The translations under genes were made by a program, and so were the position numbers. From Methylophilus aquaticus (lineage in GTDB: Bacteria > Pseudomonadota > Gammaproteobacteria > Burkholderiales > Methylophilaceae): a stretch of 64,000 bases of DNA. The stretch covers positions 1 to 64,000 of the forward strand of contig NZ_JAVCAP010000009.1 in assembly GCF_030769565.1 (NCBI RefSeq), read 5' to 3'. Every line of letters begins with the position of its first letter. Positions within the stretch are counted from its first letter, which is position 1. Under the pieces are notes generated by a model. The model searched no databases and was not told where the DNA came from. It worked only from the letters and a program-made list of their open reading frames with translations. Positions 7,664 through 16,617 of the stretch are shown one piece after another.

Positions 7664-9082
7664 TTAAACGCCTTCATGCGCTGCAATGGCAGCTGCAATG
7701 GCGACGGCCATCAGTTCTGGTGGAAAGCCGGTGTCGTATTCAATCAGTTCCGGGTGCGATTCCACAAAGCTGGTGTTAAAGTTGGCCGCACGAAAATCCG
7801 GATGCTGCATGATCTGCTGGTAATACGGAATGGTGGTTTTAACGCCGTATACAATCATGTCGTTCAGTGCACGGCGACCGCGTTCAATCACACTCTCCCA
7901 GTCCAGCGCCCAGACAGTCAGTTTTGCACACATGGAATCATAGTAAGGAGGAATCACATAGCCGCTGTAAATAGCCGCGTCCATCCGCACACCGGGACCG
8001 CCGGGTGCATAGTAACGGGTAATTTTGCCAAAGCTGGGTAGGAAGTCTTTTTTCGGGTCTTCGGCGTTAATACGGTATTCCATGGCAAAGCCGCGGAAAG
8101 CGATTTCGCTTTGTTTGTATTGCAAAGGCAAGCCTGCTGCCACGCGGATTTGTTCCTGGACGATATCCACACCGGTAATGGTTTCGGTCACGGTATGCTC
8201 TACCTGCAAGCGGGTATTCATTTCCATGAAATAGAAGTTGTTCTCGGAGTCCAGCAGAAACTCAACAGTACCGGCATTTTCATAGCCGACAGCCTTGGCG
8301 GCTTTGACGCCAAGGTTGCCAATGTATTCGCGCTGTGCCTGTGAGAGTTGCGGAGAAGGTGCAATTTCAATCAGTTTCTGGTTGCGGCGCTGGATCGAAC
8401 AATCGCGCTCGAACAAATGAATGACATTGCCATGCGCGTCGGCCAGCACCTGTACTTCGATGTGGCGCGGATGTACCACGCACTTTTCCAGAAACACTTC
8501 AGGTTTACCAAACGCTTTGCTGGCTTCTGAAATGACACGGTCATAGTTACTGAGTAATTCTTTTTCGCTGTCACAGCGGCGAATGCCGCGGCCACCGCCA
8601 CCATTGGTGGCTTTTAACATGACAGGGTAGCCTATTTTGCTGGCCAGTTTGACAGCTGCTTCCAATGATTCCAGATTGCCATCACTGCCGGGGACACAAG
8701 GAATGCCGGCAGCTATCATCGCGTTACGGGCTTGAATTTTGTCGCCCATCTGACGAATCACGCTTGCTTCTGGGCCTATAAATTTAATGCCACGGCGCGC
8801 ACATACTTCAGCCAGTTCTGGGTTTTCTGAAAGAAAGCCGTAACCTGGATGCAAGGCGTCACAACCGGCGGCCACTGCGATGTTCACAATATTATGTGCA
8901 TTGAGGTAGCCTGCTACCGGATCGGAGCCAATGTTGTAAGCTTCATCCGCTTTTTTGACATGCAAAGCATGGCGGTCGGCGTCGGAATAAATGGCAGCAG
9001 ACTTGATGCCCATTTCCGAACATGCGCGCACGATGCGCACAGCGATTTCACCGCGATTCGCGACTAGAATTTTCTTAAACAC
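7664..9082 (-). CDS. pycA: Biotin carboxylase subunit A of pyruvate carboxylase
   Basis: ATP-grasp enzyme that carboxylates biotin from bicarbonate and ATP. The N-terminus KILVANRGEIAVRIVRAC, the glycine-rich ATP loop ATNGGGGRGIRR, and the active-site block FMEMNTRLQVEHTVTE with the catalytic residues are standard. At 472 residues the length matches AccC and PycA. It shares its fold with AccC of acetyl-CoA carboxylase, so fatty-acid synthesis is an alternative role, but the adjacent co-oriented carboxyltransferase with its own biotin domain argues for pyruvate carboxylase. The start is ATG at 9082; a candidate promoter with TATAAT lies near 9262-9267. Confidence 0.88.
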   Translation of the reverse strand: MFKKILVANRGEIAVRIVRACSEMGIKSAAIYSDADRHALHVKKADEAYNIGSDPVAGYLNAHNIVNIAVAAGCDALHPGYGFLSENPELAEVCARRGIKFIGPEASVIRQMGDKIQARNAMIAAGIPCVPGSDGNLESLEAAVKLASKIGYPVMLKATNGGGGRGIRRCDSEKELLSNYDRVISEASKAFGKPEVFLEKCVVHPRHIEVQVLADAHGNVIHLFERDCSIQRRNQKLIEIAPSPQLSQAQREYIGNLGVKAAKAVGYENAGTVEFLLDSENNFYFMEMNTRLQVEHTVTETITGVDIVQEQIRVAAGLPLQYKQSEIAFRGFAMEYRINAEDPKKDFLPSFGKITRYYAPGGPGVRMDAAIYSGYVIPPYYDSMCAKLTVWALDWESVIERGRRALNDMIVYGVKTTIPYYQQIMQHPDFRAANFNTSFVESHPELIEYDTGFPPELMAVAIAAAIAAHEGV

Positions 9083-9400
9083 ACGTTACCCTTAAAGCAA
9101 GAAAAATGGACAGAATTCTCTGTAAACCGAAAGAAAGTCTCAGCGGTCAGTCATGTTTGGTTGTGGCTTGAGAAGGTTATTGCCCCCCGTTTGTTTGGTG
9201 GAATACTCAAGCCGGCATCCTGTATCTGTTCATTAAAACGAACGACGCGTGATGCGTCATTATTATAACAGTAAACCTGTCGCGGATACAGTGGGCATGT
9301 GCTGTCATGCTTAATGGGGCGCAGTCTGGTCGTCAATTGATCGATAGTTTGTTATATTGTAAATCGTTATAAAACGTCGCTATAAAACAAGGAGTATTTT
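9083..9400. promoter_or_regulatory. Divergent intergenic region between pycA and yceD
   Basis: About 318 bases without a supported gene. On the minus strand a TATAAT box (9262-9267) could serve pycA; its -35 is weak. Just downstream of it lies an inverted repeat gacgc-gtgat-gcgtc (9244-9258), placed where an operator or leader hairpin would sit. On the plus strand a TATAAA element near 9368-9373 may serve yceD, again without a good -35. A 61-aa minus-strand reading frame here is not supported. Confidence 0.4.
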
Positions 9401-9913
9401 TTGACGAGTGCGCATTATTTGGAATTGGCGAGACAGCAGAAAACCGTTTCTGGCGAATTGGCGTTGGCCACATTGCCAAGGCTGGTGGATGCGCTGCGCG
9501 AGCGCGGTGTCACGGCGTCAGACGCGTTATCGGTCACCATGGTCCGTTATCATCTGCAAGGCTTGCCGCCTGGCTACTTTGGTGACGTGCAATTGCCCAT
9601 GCTGGCGTTAACTATCGAAACCGAGCTGCCGCTGGTGTGTCAGCGCTGTTTTCAGGCTATGCCCGAGACTGTGGCGTTGAAGTATGCTTTTGCTGTCTGT
9701 CACGAGCCTCCTGAGGCGTTGCTGGAGGATGAGCATGTTGATTGGCTTGAACCGGACCCTGAGGCGTCGATAGAAATGCTGGTTGAGGATGAGTTGCTGA
9801 TGGCGCTGCCGATTGCTGTGATGCATGAAGAGATGTGCGTGGCATTGCAACAGGTGGCGGGCGAAAAGCCCAACCCATTCGCGGCGCTCAAGTCACTCAA
9901 GCTGGATAAGTAG
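9401..9913 (+). CDS. yceD: YceD/DUF177 family protein
   Basis: Conserved protein linked to 23S rRNA accumulation and always found beside rpmF. The start is a TTG codon at 9401, chosen because a strong Shine-Dalgarno aaggag (9389-9394) sits six bases ahead. The mid-protein CQRC pair (LVCQRCFQAMPE) is the family hallmark. The C-terminal half is highly acidic (EALLEDEHVDWLEPDPEASIEM), and the end NPFAALKSLK is conserved in the family. Length 170 is normal. It is followed after about 200 bases by rpmF, which has its own strong promoter. Confidence 0.9.
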   Translation: MTSAHYLELARQQKTVSGELALATLPRLVDALRERGVTASDALSVTMVRYHLQGLPPGYFGDVQLPMLALTIETELPLVCQRCFQAMPETVALKYAFAVCHEPPEALLEDEHVDWLEPDPEASIEMLVEDELLMALPIAVMHEEMCVALQQVAGEKPNPFAALKSLKLDK

Positions 9914-9987
9914 TGGCGCAATCACAATCCTGTTCGGTCGCAGGAATGATCGGTCAATAGTGCGGTTGGCGTTGTGTGAATATGTAT

Positions 9988-10016
9988 TTGCTGTTGCTTG
10001 TGAATTATTTTATAAT
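9988..10016 (+). promoter_or_regulatory. Sigma-70 promoter for rpmF-plsX-fab operon
   Basis: A -35 element TTGCTG (9988-9993) and a consensus -10 TATAAT (10011-10016) are separated by exactly 17 bases. Transcription would start near 10023, giving a leader of about 100 nt before rpmF. Confidence 0.7.
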
Positions 10017-10121
10017 GCTGGATTGAGTAGCAATTTTGTATTAATTTTCAACTGCCTTTAAATTTGAAATTAACCTTTGTGCGTTAATTAAAGGATGGCG
10101 GTTTATTTTGGAGTAATTTAA

Positions 10122-10301
10122 ATGGCAGTTCAGCAAAACAAAAAGACACCTTCAAAGCGTGGTATGCATCGCTCACACGACTTCTTGACTAACCCACCTT
10201 TGGCGATTGAGCCAACGACTGGTGAAGTGCACTTGCGTCACCACGTAAGTCCTAACGGTTTTTACCGTGGTCGTAAAGTGATGCCAGCAAAAGGCGAGTA
10301 A
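10122..10301 (+). CDS. rpmF: 50S ribosomal protein L32
   Basis: Small basic protein of the large ribosomal subunit, 59 residues. The translation begins [20 protein letters not shown], which is the diagnostic L32 start, and continues through the [20 protein letters not shown] region to [10 protein letters not shown] ribosome binding site (ttggag, about 10108-10113) lies eight bases ahead of the ATG. It follows a strong promoter and is followed by a GC-rich hairpin before plsX, the classic arrangement in proteobacteria that ties ribosome and lipid synthesis. Confidence 0.96.
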   Translation: MAVQQNKKTPSKRGMHRSHDFLTNPPLAIEPTTGEVHLRHHVSPNGFYRGRKVMPAKGE

Positions 10302-10330
10302 TCGCTGATTGCAAGCCATTCGCTTGAAAC

Positions 10331-10356
10331 ACGCCGCGCATTGATATGCGCGGCGT
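10331..10356 (+). terminator. Hairpin between rpmF and plsX (attenuator or weak terminator)
   Basis: A perfect 11-bp GC-rich stem (acgccgcgcat / atgcgcggcgt) with loop tgat is followed by only a short T-rich stretch (ttgtgt). It likely lets some transcription through, which would set a higher level for rpmF than for the lipid genes. Confidence 0.6.
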
Positions 10357-10432
10357 TTGTGTATCTGGCGATTACATTTTATCTGTTGCCTAGTGGGGTG
10401 TTGGGTAACAGGCAGTCAACAAGGGTCATAGC

Positions 10433-11485
10433 ATGACAACAAGTCAGTCCCGGCAATCACATGAAGTGGTGATTGCCATTGATGCCATGGGAGGAGATCA
10501 CGGTCCGCATGTGACCGTGCCTGCGGCAGTACGTATCTTAAACGAGAATCCTCATCTCAATATTATCCTGGTTGGTTTGCAAGAGGCGATTGCCGCGGAG
10601 TTAAAAGCGCTACATGTTTCTGCCAATCCACGCTTGTGCGTACATCATGCCTCTGAAGTGGTGTTAATGGATGAATCGCCACAAAGTGCGATGAAAAATA
10701 AAAAAGATTCTTCGATGCGGGTGGCGATTAATATGGTGAAAACTGGCGAGGCGCAGGCTTGCGTGAGTGCAGGCAACACCGGTGCGTTGATGGCCACTGC
10801 ACGGTTTGTGTTGAAGACGCTACCGGGGATTGACCGTCCGGCGATTGCCTCAACATTGCCTTCAGAAAATGGCAGTACGTTTATGCTGGATTTGGGCGCC
10901 AATGCCGACTGTACGCCTGAGCATCTTTATCAGTTTGCCATCATGGGCGCCATGGTAGTGAGCTGTATCAGTAATAAGCCCAATCCAACCGTTGGTTTGC
11001 TCAATATTGGCTCCGAAGATATCAAGGGCAATGAGGTAGCCAAGCAGGCAGCTGAGTTGTTGCGTAGCAGCCACCTTAATTTTTATGGCAATGTCGAAGG
11101 CGACGATATTTTTAAAGGCACCACCGATGTGGTGGTGTGCGACGGTTTTGTGGGTAACGTGTCGCTTAAAACGACGGAAGGGCTGGCGCATATGATGGGT
11201 AAGTTCCTGACCCAAGAGTTCAAGCGCAACTGGCTGACCAAGCTGATGGCGCTTGGGGCTTTTCCTGTACTCAAAGCGTTTAAAAAGCGTCTGGATCCAC
11301 GCCGATACAATGGCGCCAGCTTTCTCGGTTTGCGTGGGATTGTTGTCAAAAGCCATGGCGGTGCGGATAGTACCGGGTTTTACCATGCGATTCATGTGGC
11401 CTTGGAAGAGGCGCAAAGCGGCGTATTAAAACGGATCCAGACGCAATTGGAAATTGAGCATTTGACAACGTCAGACAGTCAGTAA
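10433..11485 (+). CDS. plsX: Phosphate acyltransferase PlsX
   Basis: Makes acyl-phosphate from acyl-ACP and phosphate, the first committed step of phospholipid synthesis with PlsY. The opening [12 protein letters not shown] is the family signature; [18 protein letters not shown] and [15 protein letters not shown] are further conserved blocks. Length 350 matches the family. A soluble, peripheral membrane enzyme. It lies in the conserved order rpmF-plsX-fabH-fabD-fabG-acpP-fabF. Confidence 0.96.
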   Translation: MTTSQSRQSHEVVIAIDAMGGDHGPHVTVPAAVRILNENPHLNIILVGLQEAIAAELKALHVSANPRLCVHHASEVVLMDESPQSAMKNKKDSSMRVAINMVKTGEAQACVSAGNTGALMATARFVLKTLPGIDRPAIASTLPSENGSTFMLDLGANADCTPEHLYQFAIMGAMVVSCISNKPNPTVGLLNIGSEDIKGNEVAKQAAELLRSSHLNFYGNVEGDDIFKGTTDVVVCDGFVGNVSLKTTEGLAHMMGKFLTQEFKRNWLTKLMALGAFPVLKAFKKRLDPRRYNGASFLGLRGIVVKSHGGADSTGFYHAIHVALEEAQSGVLKRIQTQLEIEHLTTSDSQ

Positions 11486-11533
11486 AGGCTATCGCGTTAG
11501 GCGTTTTCAACCATTTAAGGCATAATCGCATCC

Positions 11534-12475
11534 ATGATTTACGCACGAATTGCAGGTACAGGAAGCTACCTGCCTCCCAATATTTTGACCAATGCCGATC
11601 TGGAAAAAATGGTAGATACCACCGATGAGTGGATTTTTTCCCGTACTGGCATCAAGCAGCGCCATCGGGTGACTGATGAGTTGACCAGTGATCTGGCCAC
11701 GCAAGCGGCACGCAATGCCATTGCGGCAGCAGGTATTCAGGCCGCAGACATCGATCTGATTATTGTCGCCACTACCACGCCTGACAAAATTTTTCCCAGT
11801 GTGGCGACGATGGTGCAGCGCAAGCTGGGTATTGCGGGTTGCCCGGCCTTTGATGTGCAGGCGGTCTGCAGCGGTTTTGTCTATGCGCTGACAACTGCCA
11901 ATCATTTTATCAAGTCTGGCCAGTACAAAAATGCACTGGTGATCGGTGCTGATACTTTTAGCCGTATTTGTGACTACACGGATCGCAGTAACTGTATTTT
12001 GTGGGGGGATGGCGCGGGTGCCGTGATTTTGCAAACCAGTGAGCAGCCCGGCATTTTATCTACCCATATTCACGCCGATGGCAATTACGAAACCTATTTG
12101 CATGTACCACATAATCCGGATGGCGCGGATACGGTCGTCATGGAAGGCAACCCGGTGTTTAAGATGGCGGTCAATACGCTGGACCAGATAGTTGACGAAA
12201 CGCTGGCAGCCAATCAGATGCAAAAATCCGATATTGACTGGCTGGTGCCTCACCAGGCCAATATTCGTATTTTGCAGGCCACCGCCAAAAAGCTGGAAAT
12301 GCCAATGGACAAGGTGGTGGTGACTGTAGACAAACATGGCAATACTTCGGCTGCTTCGATTCCTCTCGCACTGGATACAGCGGTGCGTGACGGACGCATT
12401 CAGCGCGGACAAATCCTGCTGATGGAAGCCTTTGGCGGCGGCTTTACCTGGGGTTCTGCCCTGGTGAAGTTCTGA
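11534..12475 (+). CDS. fabH: 3-oxoacyl-ACP synthase III (FabH)
   Basis: Condenses acetyl-CoA with malonyl-ACP to start fatty-acid chains. The thiolase-fold catalytic triad is visible: Cys in [14 protein letters not shown], His in [11 protein letters not shown] and Asn in [10 protein letters not shown]. The N-terminus [12 protein letters not shown] and the arginine in the CoA site ([10 protein letters not shown]) are as expected, and the end [15 protein letters not shown] is the family hallmark. Length 313. It starts at ATG 11534, 48 bases after plsX, within one operon. Confidence 0.96.
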   Translation: MIYARIAGTGSYLPPNILTNADLEKMVDTTDEWIFSRTGIKQRHRVTDELTSDLATQAARNAIAAAGIQAADIDLIIVATTTPDKIFPSVATMVQRKLGIAGCPAFDVQAVCSGFVYALTTANHFIKSGQYKNALVIGADTFSRICDYTDRSNCILWGDGAGAVILQTSEQPGILSTHIHADGNYETYLHVPHNPDGADTVVMEGNPVFKMAVNTLDQIVDETLAANQMQKSDIDWLVPHQANIRILQATAKKLEMPMDKVVVTVDKHGNTSAASIPLALDTAVRDGRIQRGQILLMEAFGGGFTWGSALVKF

Positions 12476-12549
12476 TTCATTTTAAAGAGAGCATGTGACG
12501 TTTTTACACGTTGTGTGCGGCGATCCACTTTTTCTATTACACATACACT

Positions 12550-13473
12550 ATGTCTAAATTTGCATTTTTCTTTCCCGGTCAGGGCTCACAGTCTGTTGGC
12601 ATGATGCAGGGCCTTGAAGGTCATGCCGTTGTGAAGCAAACGTTTGACGAAGCCTCTGCTGTGCTGGGGGTGGATTTGTGGCAAATGGCCACTGAAGCCA
12701 ATGACGCCATCAATCTGACACAAAATACACAACCGATCATGCTGACTGCCGGTGTTGCCACATGGCGTGTCTATCAGGCGCTAGGCGGTCAATTGCCAGT
12801 CGCCATGGCAGGGCACAGTCTGGGTGAATATACCGCACTGGTTGCCACGGGTGCCATCAGTTTTGCGGATGCTTTGCCACTGGTGAAATTTCGTGCTGAA
12901 GCCATGCAGCAGGCCGTTCCTGAGGGACAGGGCGCAATGGCCGCTATTTTGGGGCTGGATGATGAAACTGTGCGTGCCCTATGTGCTGAATCCGCACAAG
13001 GGCAGGTGGTCGAAGCTGTCAACTTCAACTCTCCCGGCCAGGTCGTTATTGCCGGAGATAAGGCTGCCGTTGAGCGTGGTATGGCGCTGGCCAAAGCGAA
13101 AGGCGCAAAACGCGCCTTGCCATTGCCTGTGAGCGTGCCTTCGCACTGTGCCTTGATGCAACCGGCAGCCGATCAATTGCGTGCCTATCTGCAAAATGTC
13201 ACTGTGTCCGCACCACTGGTGCCTGTACTGCACAATGCGGACGTCGCAGCCTACAGTGATGCGGCGCAAATTAAAGATGCGTTGGTACGTCAGCTCTACA
13301 GTCCTGTACGCTGGGTGGAAACCGTGCAGCAATTGGCCGCGCAGGGTGTGTTGAGCAGTGCAGAATGTGGTCCGGGCAAGGTGCTGGCAGGCTTGGCCAA
13401 GCGTATTGTCGCCGAAATGACCTGTGTGGCACTGGTCAATGATGAATCTGTGCAAACGTTTATTGCGCAATAA
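12550..13473 (+). CDS. fabD: Malonyl-CoA:ACP transacylase (FabD)
   Basis: Transfers malonyl from CoA to ACP. The start FAFFFPGQGSQSVGM is typical, the nucleophile Ser90 sits in AGHSLGEYTAL, and the partner His lies in VSVPSHCALM. A longer frame from 12511 would add 13 hydrophobic residues with no family match, so the ATG at 12550 is used (307 aa, the normal length). No strong Shine-Dalgarno is seen. It lies between fabH and fabG in the operon. Confidence 0.95.
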   Translation: MSKFAFFFPGQGSQSVGMMQGLEGHAVVKQTFDEASAVLGVDLWQMATEANDAINLTQNTQPIMLTAGVATWRVYQALGGQLPVAMAGHSLGEYTALVATGAISFADALPLVKFRAEAMQQAVPEGQGAMAAILGLDDETVRALCAESAQGQVVEAVNFNSPGQVVIAGDKAAVERGMALAKAKGAKRALPLPVSVPSHCALMQPAADQLRAYLQNVTVSAPLVPVLHNADVAAYSDAAQIKDALVRQLYSPVRWVETVQQLAAQGVLSSAECGPGKVLAGLAKRIVAEMTCVALVNDESVQTFIAQ

Positions 13474-13485
13474 GGGGGAAAGTCT

Positions 13486-14226
13486 ATGTTGAATCAACAA
13501 GTTGCTTTAGTGACTGGTGCCAGTCGAGGGATTGGCGCTGCCATTGCTGTTGCGCTGGGCAAGCAGGGCGCTATCGTGATTGGTACCGCTACCTCAACCA
13601 GTGGCGCTGAAGCCATCACAGCTGCTTTAAACGCGGCGGGCGTGAATGGTATAGGCATGGCGCTGGATGTGACCCAGCCTGAGCAGGTCGATGCCGTATT
13701 GAAGCAGATTGCGACGCAATTCGGCGATGTGAGTATTTTGGTCAACAATGCAGGCATCACCAAAGACACTTTGCTGATGCGCATGAAAGATGAAGACTGG
13801 GATGCTGTGCTGAATACCAACCTGAAGTCGGTATTTCGCATGAGTCAGGCCGTGCTGCGCCCGATGATGAAAGCGCGTCAGGGTCGTATTGTGAACATTT
13901 CCAGCGTGGTCGGCCATATGGGCAATGCGGGGCAAACCAATTATGCCGCAGCCAAAGCCGGGATGACCGGGTTTACCAAATCGATGGCGATGGAAGTCGG
14001 CAGTCGCGGTATTACCGTAAACTGTGTCGCGCCGGGTTTTATCGAAACCGATATGACGGCCGAGTTGCCAGAAGAGATTAAAACCAAAATGCTGGAACGG
14101 ATTGCCATCGGCCGCCTGGGCCAGGTCGATGAAATTGCTGCCACGGTGGCATTCCTGGCATCTCCTGCCGCAGCCTATATTACGGGTGAAACCATCCATG
14201 TAAATGGTGGCATGTACTGCGCCTAA
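13486..14226 (+). CDS. fabG: 3-oxoacyl-ACP reductase (FabG)
   Basis: NADPH-dependent reduction of 3-ketoacyl-ACP in fatty-acid elongation. Short-chain dehydrogenase fold: cofactor loop VTGASRGIGAAIA, NNAGITKD, the catalytic Ser in NISSVVGHMGN and the YxxxK pair in TNYAAAKAG. The final stretch AAYITGETIHVNGGMYCA is the FabG hallmark. Length 246. A good Shine-Dalgarno (aaggggg) lies 12 bases after fabD ends. Confidence 0.96.
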   Translation: MLNQQVALVTGASRGIGAAIAVALGKQGAIVIGTATSTSGAEAITAALNAAGVNGIGMALDVTQPEQVDAVLKQIATQFGDVSILVNNAGITKDTLLMRMKDEDWDAVLNTNLKSVFRMSQAVLRPMMKARQGRIVNISSVVGHMGNAGQTNYAAAKAGMTGFTKSMAMEVGSRGITVNCVAPGFIETDMTAELPEEIKTKMLERIAIGRLGQVDEIAATVAFLASPAAAYITGETIHVNGGMYCA

Positions 14227-14261
14227 GATTTATACTCAAGATTTATTTTGAGAGATGTTTT

Positions 14262-14290
14262 TTGGTATTCTGAGCAAGTTTTGCTAGAAT
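14262..14290 (+). promoter_or_regulatory. Candidate promoter for acpP
   Basis: TTGGTA (14262-14267) and TAGAAT (14285-14290) are spaced by 17 bases in the roughly 110-base gap ahead of acpP. An extra promoter here fits the much higher need for ACP than for the other fab products. Confidence 0.5.
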
Positions 14291-14335
14291 ACCGGTTTAC
14301 TGAATTAGACACTTATCAACAAAGGGGTATTTTAG

Positions 14336-14572
14336 ATGTCCGACATCGAACAACGTGTAAAGAAAATCGTTTGTGAACAACTGGGTGCAAACGAAGCTGA
14401 CGTTAAAAACGCATCATCTTTCGTAGATGATTTGGGTGCAGATTCACTGGACACCGTAGAATTGGTGATGGCTTTGGAAGAAGAATTCGATTGCGAAATC
14501 CCTGACGAAGAAGCTGAAAAAATCACAACAGTTCAACAAGCGATTGACTACGTCAACGCCAACGTTAAGTAA
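14336..14572 (+). CDS. acpP: Acyl carrier protein
   Basis: Carries growing acyl chains on phosphopantetheine. The attachment Ser37 is in the DSL motif of [19 protein letters not shown]. The protein is small (78 aa), acidic and made of four helices. A good Shine-Dalgarno (aaagggg) precedes the ATG. Codon use is strongly biased towards preferred codons, as expected for an abundant protein. It sits between fabG and fabF. Confidence 0.97.
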   Translation: MSDIEQRVKKIVCEQLGANEADVKNASSFVDDLGADSLDTVELVMALEEEFDCEIPDEEAEKITTVQQAIDYVNANVK

Positions 14573-14600
14573 TTTTTTAATCGCTCTTATTCACTTCAAT

Positions 14601-14620
14601 CAGCCCTCGAAAGAGGGCTG
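14601..14620 (+). terminator. Hairpin between acpP and fabF
   Basis: A perfect 8-bp stem (cagccctc / gagggctg) with a GAAA tetraloop ends 10 bases before the fabF start codon. It has no good U-tract, so it may act as a partial terminator or mRNA stabiliser, and it masks the only purine-rich stretch upstream of fabF. Confidence 0.55.
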
Positions 14621-14630
14621 ATTTCCTATT

Positions 14631-15863
14631 ATGACGAAACGCAGAGTAGTAGTAACCGGCTTGGGCGTGGTGTCTCCAGTAGGGATTGGCTCCAAAACTG
14701 CCTGGAACAATCTTGTCGCTGGTCAATCAGGCATTACCCGTATCACCAAATTCGATCCTTCACAGTTCGCATCGCAAATTGCAGGCGAAGTCAAAGGCTT
14801 CAACGTTGAGGATTTTATTCCCGCCAAAGATGCACGCCGGATGGATACCTTTATCCAGTATGGCCTGGCTGCAGGAATAGAAGCTTTCCGTGATTCCGGC
14901 CTTGAAGTGACAGAAGCCAATGCCGAACGCATTGGGGTCACCATTGGATCCGGCATTGGTGGTCTGGGCACGATTGAAGCCACTAACGACAGCTATGATG
15001 AGGGTGGTCCACGCAAGATTTCGCCATTCTTTATCCCCGGCACCATCATTAACATGATTTCCGGAAACCTGTCGATTATGCTGGGTCTGAAAGGGCCTAA
15101 CATCGCAATCGTGACTGCCTGTACCACAGGTACACACAGTATTGGCGAAGCTTACCGCATGATTGAGTATGGCGACGCTGATGTCATGATTGCGGGGGGC
15201 GCTGAAGCGGCGATTACAGAGTTAAGTGTGGGGGGCTTTGCCTCTGCACGCGCCTTGTCTACCCGCAATGACGATCCAGCAACAGCCAGCCGCCCCTGGG
15301 ATAAAGACCGGGATGGTTTTGTGATTGGTGAAGGTGCCGGTGTATTGGTGCTGGAAGAGTATGAGCATGCCAAAGCACGCGGCGCACGTATTTATGCCGA
15401 AGTGGCTGGATATGGCCGCAGTGCAGACGCATATCACATGACAGCGCCTAATATGGATGGCCCGCGCCGTTCCATGGTCAATGCCTTGAAAAATGCAGGA
15501 GTAAGCCCGGATCAGGTGCAGTTTATGAATGCCCACGGGACCTCAACGCCATTGGGGGATACCAACGAAACCAATGCCATTAAAGCAACTTTTGGTGAGC
15601 ACGCATATAAGCTGGTGGTGAATTCCACCAAGTCTATGACTGGTCACCTGCTTGGCGGTGCTGGCGGACTGGAGTCTGTGTTTACTGTGTTGTCCATTTA
15701 CAATCAGATGTCACCACCGACCATTAACCTGTTGAATCAAGATCCTGACTGTGATCTGGACTATTGTGCAAATACGGCACGAGACCTCAAGATTGAATAT
15801 GCCTTGAAAAACAACTTCGGTTTTGGCGGCACTAACGGCAGTTTGTTATTTAAGCGTATATAA
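14631..15863 (+). CDS. fabF: 3-oxoacyl-ACP synthase II (FabF)
   Basis: Elongating condensing enzyme of fatty-acid synthesis. The opening [15 protein letters not shown] is diagnostic; the catalytic Cys lies in [14 protein letters not shown], with His residues in [11 protein letters not shown] and [13 protein letters not shown]. Length 410 is normal. The ATG follows a hairpin and lacks an obvious free Shine-Dalgarno. It is the last gene of the lipid cluster and is followed by a strong bidirectional terminator. Confidence 0.96.
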   Translation: MTKRRVVVTGLGVVSPVGIGSKTAWNNLVAGQSGITRITKFDPSQFASQIAGEVKGFNVEDFIPAKDARRMDTFIQYGLAAGIEAFRDSGLEVTEANAERIGVTIGSGIGGLGTIEATNDSYDEGGPRKISPFFIPGTIINMISGNLSIMLGLKGPNIAIVTACTTGTHSIGEAYRMIEYGDADVMIAGGAEAAITELSVGGFASARALSTRNDDPATASRPWDKDRDGFVIGEGAGVLVLEEYEHAKARGARIYAEVAGYGRSADAYHMTAPNMDGPRRSMVNALKNAGVSPDQVQFMNAHGTSTPLGDTNETNAIKATFGEHAYKLVVNSTKSMTGHLLGGAGGLESVFTVLSIYNQMSPPTINLLNQDPDCDLDYCANTARDLKIEYALKNNFGFGGTNGSLLFKRI

Positions 15864-15871
15864 ACCTGCAA

Positions 15872-15909
15872 GCAATAAAAAAACCGGCTGATGCCGGTTT
15901 TTTTATTGC
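15872..15909. terminator. Bidirectional terminator between fabF and tpx
   Basis: A perfect 17-bp stem from gcaataaaaaaaccggc to its complement closes on loop tgat. The A-run and T-run flanks let it stop transcription of both fabF (plus) and tpx (minus). Confidence 0.9.
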
Positions 15910-15918
15910 GTTTATCGC

Positions 15919-16419
15919 TTACAACACAGCCAGTGCGGCCGCGTAATCTGGTTCGTCAGCAATTTCGCCGACCAGTTCGCTATGCAACACTTTATTGTGT
16001 TCATCCAGCACGACCACTGCGCGCGCAGTGAGTCCAGCCAGACTGCTGTCAACGATTTGTACGCCATAATCTTTGGCGAATTTTGCGGTATCGCGGAAAG
16101 TAGACAATGTGGCTACATTTTCAATGCCTTCTGCACCGCAAAAACGGCTTTGTGCAAATGGCAAATCGGCTGAAATACACAACACAACAGTGTTATCAGC
16201 CTCGCTGGCCTTTTTGTTAAAGGTGCGTACTGAAGTTGCGCAGGTCGGGGTGTCTATGCTTGGGAAAATATTCAATATTTTACGTTTCCCAGCAAAGGCA
16301 TCCAAACCAACCAGATTGCGTTTGGCATCTGCCAGTTGAAAATCTGGTGCAGTCTGGCCTGCGGTTGGTAAATTGCCACCGATGCTGACCGGATTTCCTT
16401 TGAGTGTTACGCTAGCCAT
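15919..16419 (-). CDS. tpx: Thiol peroxidase (Tpx, 2-Cys peroxiredoxin)
   Basis: Reduces hydrogen peroxide and alkyl hydroperoxides using thioredoxin. The start at 16419 ([11 protein letters not shown]) has a Shine-Dalgarno ggaga close by; a longer frame to 16479 adds 20 residues with no family support. The peroxidatic Cys60 lies in [12 protein letters not shown] and the resolving Cys94 in SRFCGAEG, the atypical 2-Cys Tpx arrangement. Length 166 aa matches the family. A paralog without either Cys lies upstream on the same strand, 200 bases away. Confidence 0.95.
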   Translation of the reverse strand: MASVTLKGNPVSIGGNLPTAGQTAPDFQLADAKRNLVGLDAFAGKRKILNIFPSIDTPTCATSVRTFNKKASEADNTVVLCISADLPFAQSRFCGAEGIENVATLSTFRDTAKFAKDYGVQIVDSSLAGLTARAVVVLDEHNKVLHSELVGEIADEPDYAAALAVL

Positions 16420-16484
16420 CTTGAGTCTCCAAAGTCTATTGTCTAAAGCTGCACACTTTACCCTGTTAAAGGTAGCCAATCAAT

Positions 16485-16610
16485 ATTTAACCCGGATTGT
16501 TCGAGACGACGTGCCATCAACTTCAAAGAGCACTTCCCATTTTTCATAAGAAATCCATCCAGTGGTCTTGCGACGTTACTTCAAGAGCACATGGCAAATC
16601 CGGGTTTAAA
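16485..16610. repeat. Small element with 10-bp inverted ends, possible MITE or REP pair
   Basis: The ends aacccggatt (16489-16498) and aatccgggtt (16597-16606) are exact inverted copies about 100 bases apart, each flanked by a TTTAAA-like stretch. Inside, cttcaaagagcac and cttcaagagcac form an imperfect direct repeat. No transposase is present. It fits a degenerate miniature transposable element or paired REP sequence, but a structured 3' end of the upstream gene is equally possible. Confidence 0.4.
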
Positions 16611-16617
16611 TAAGGAA

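Noticed and set aside
9151-9336. 61-codon minus-strand ORF upstream of pycA
   Set aside because: It covers the likely pycA promoter and shows no coding signal.
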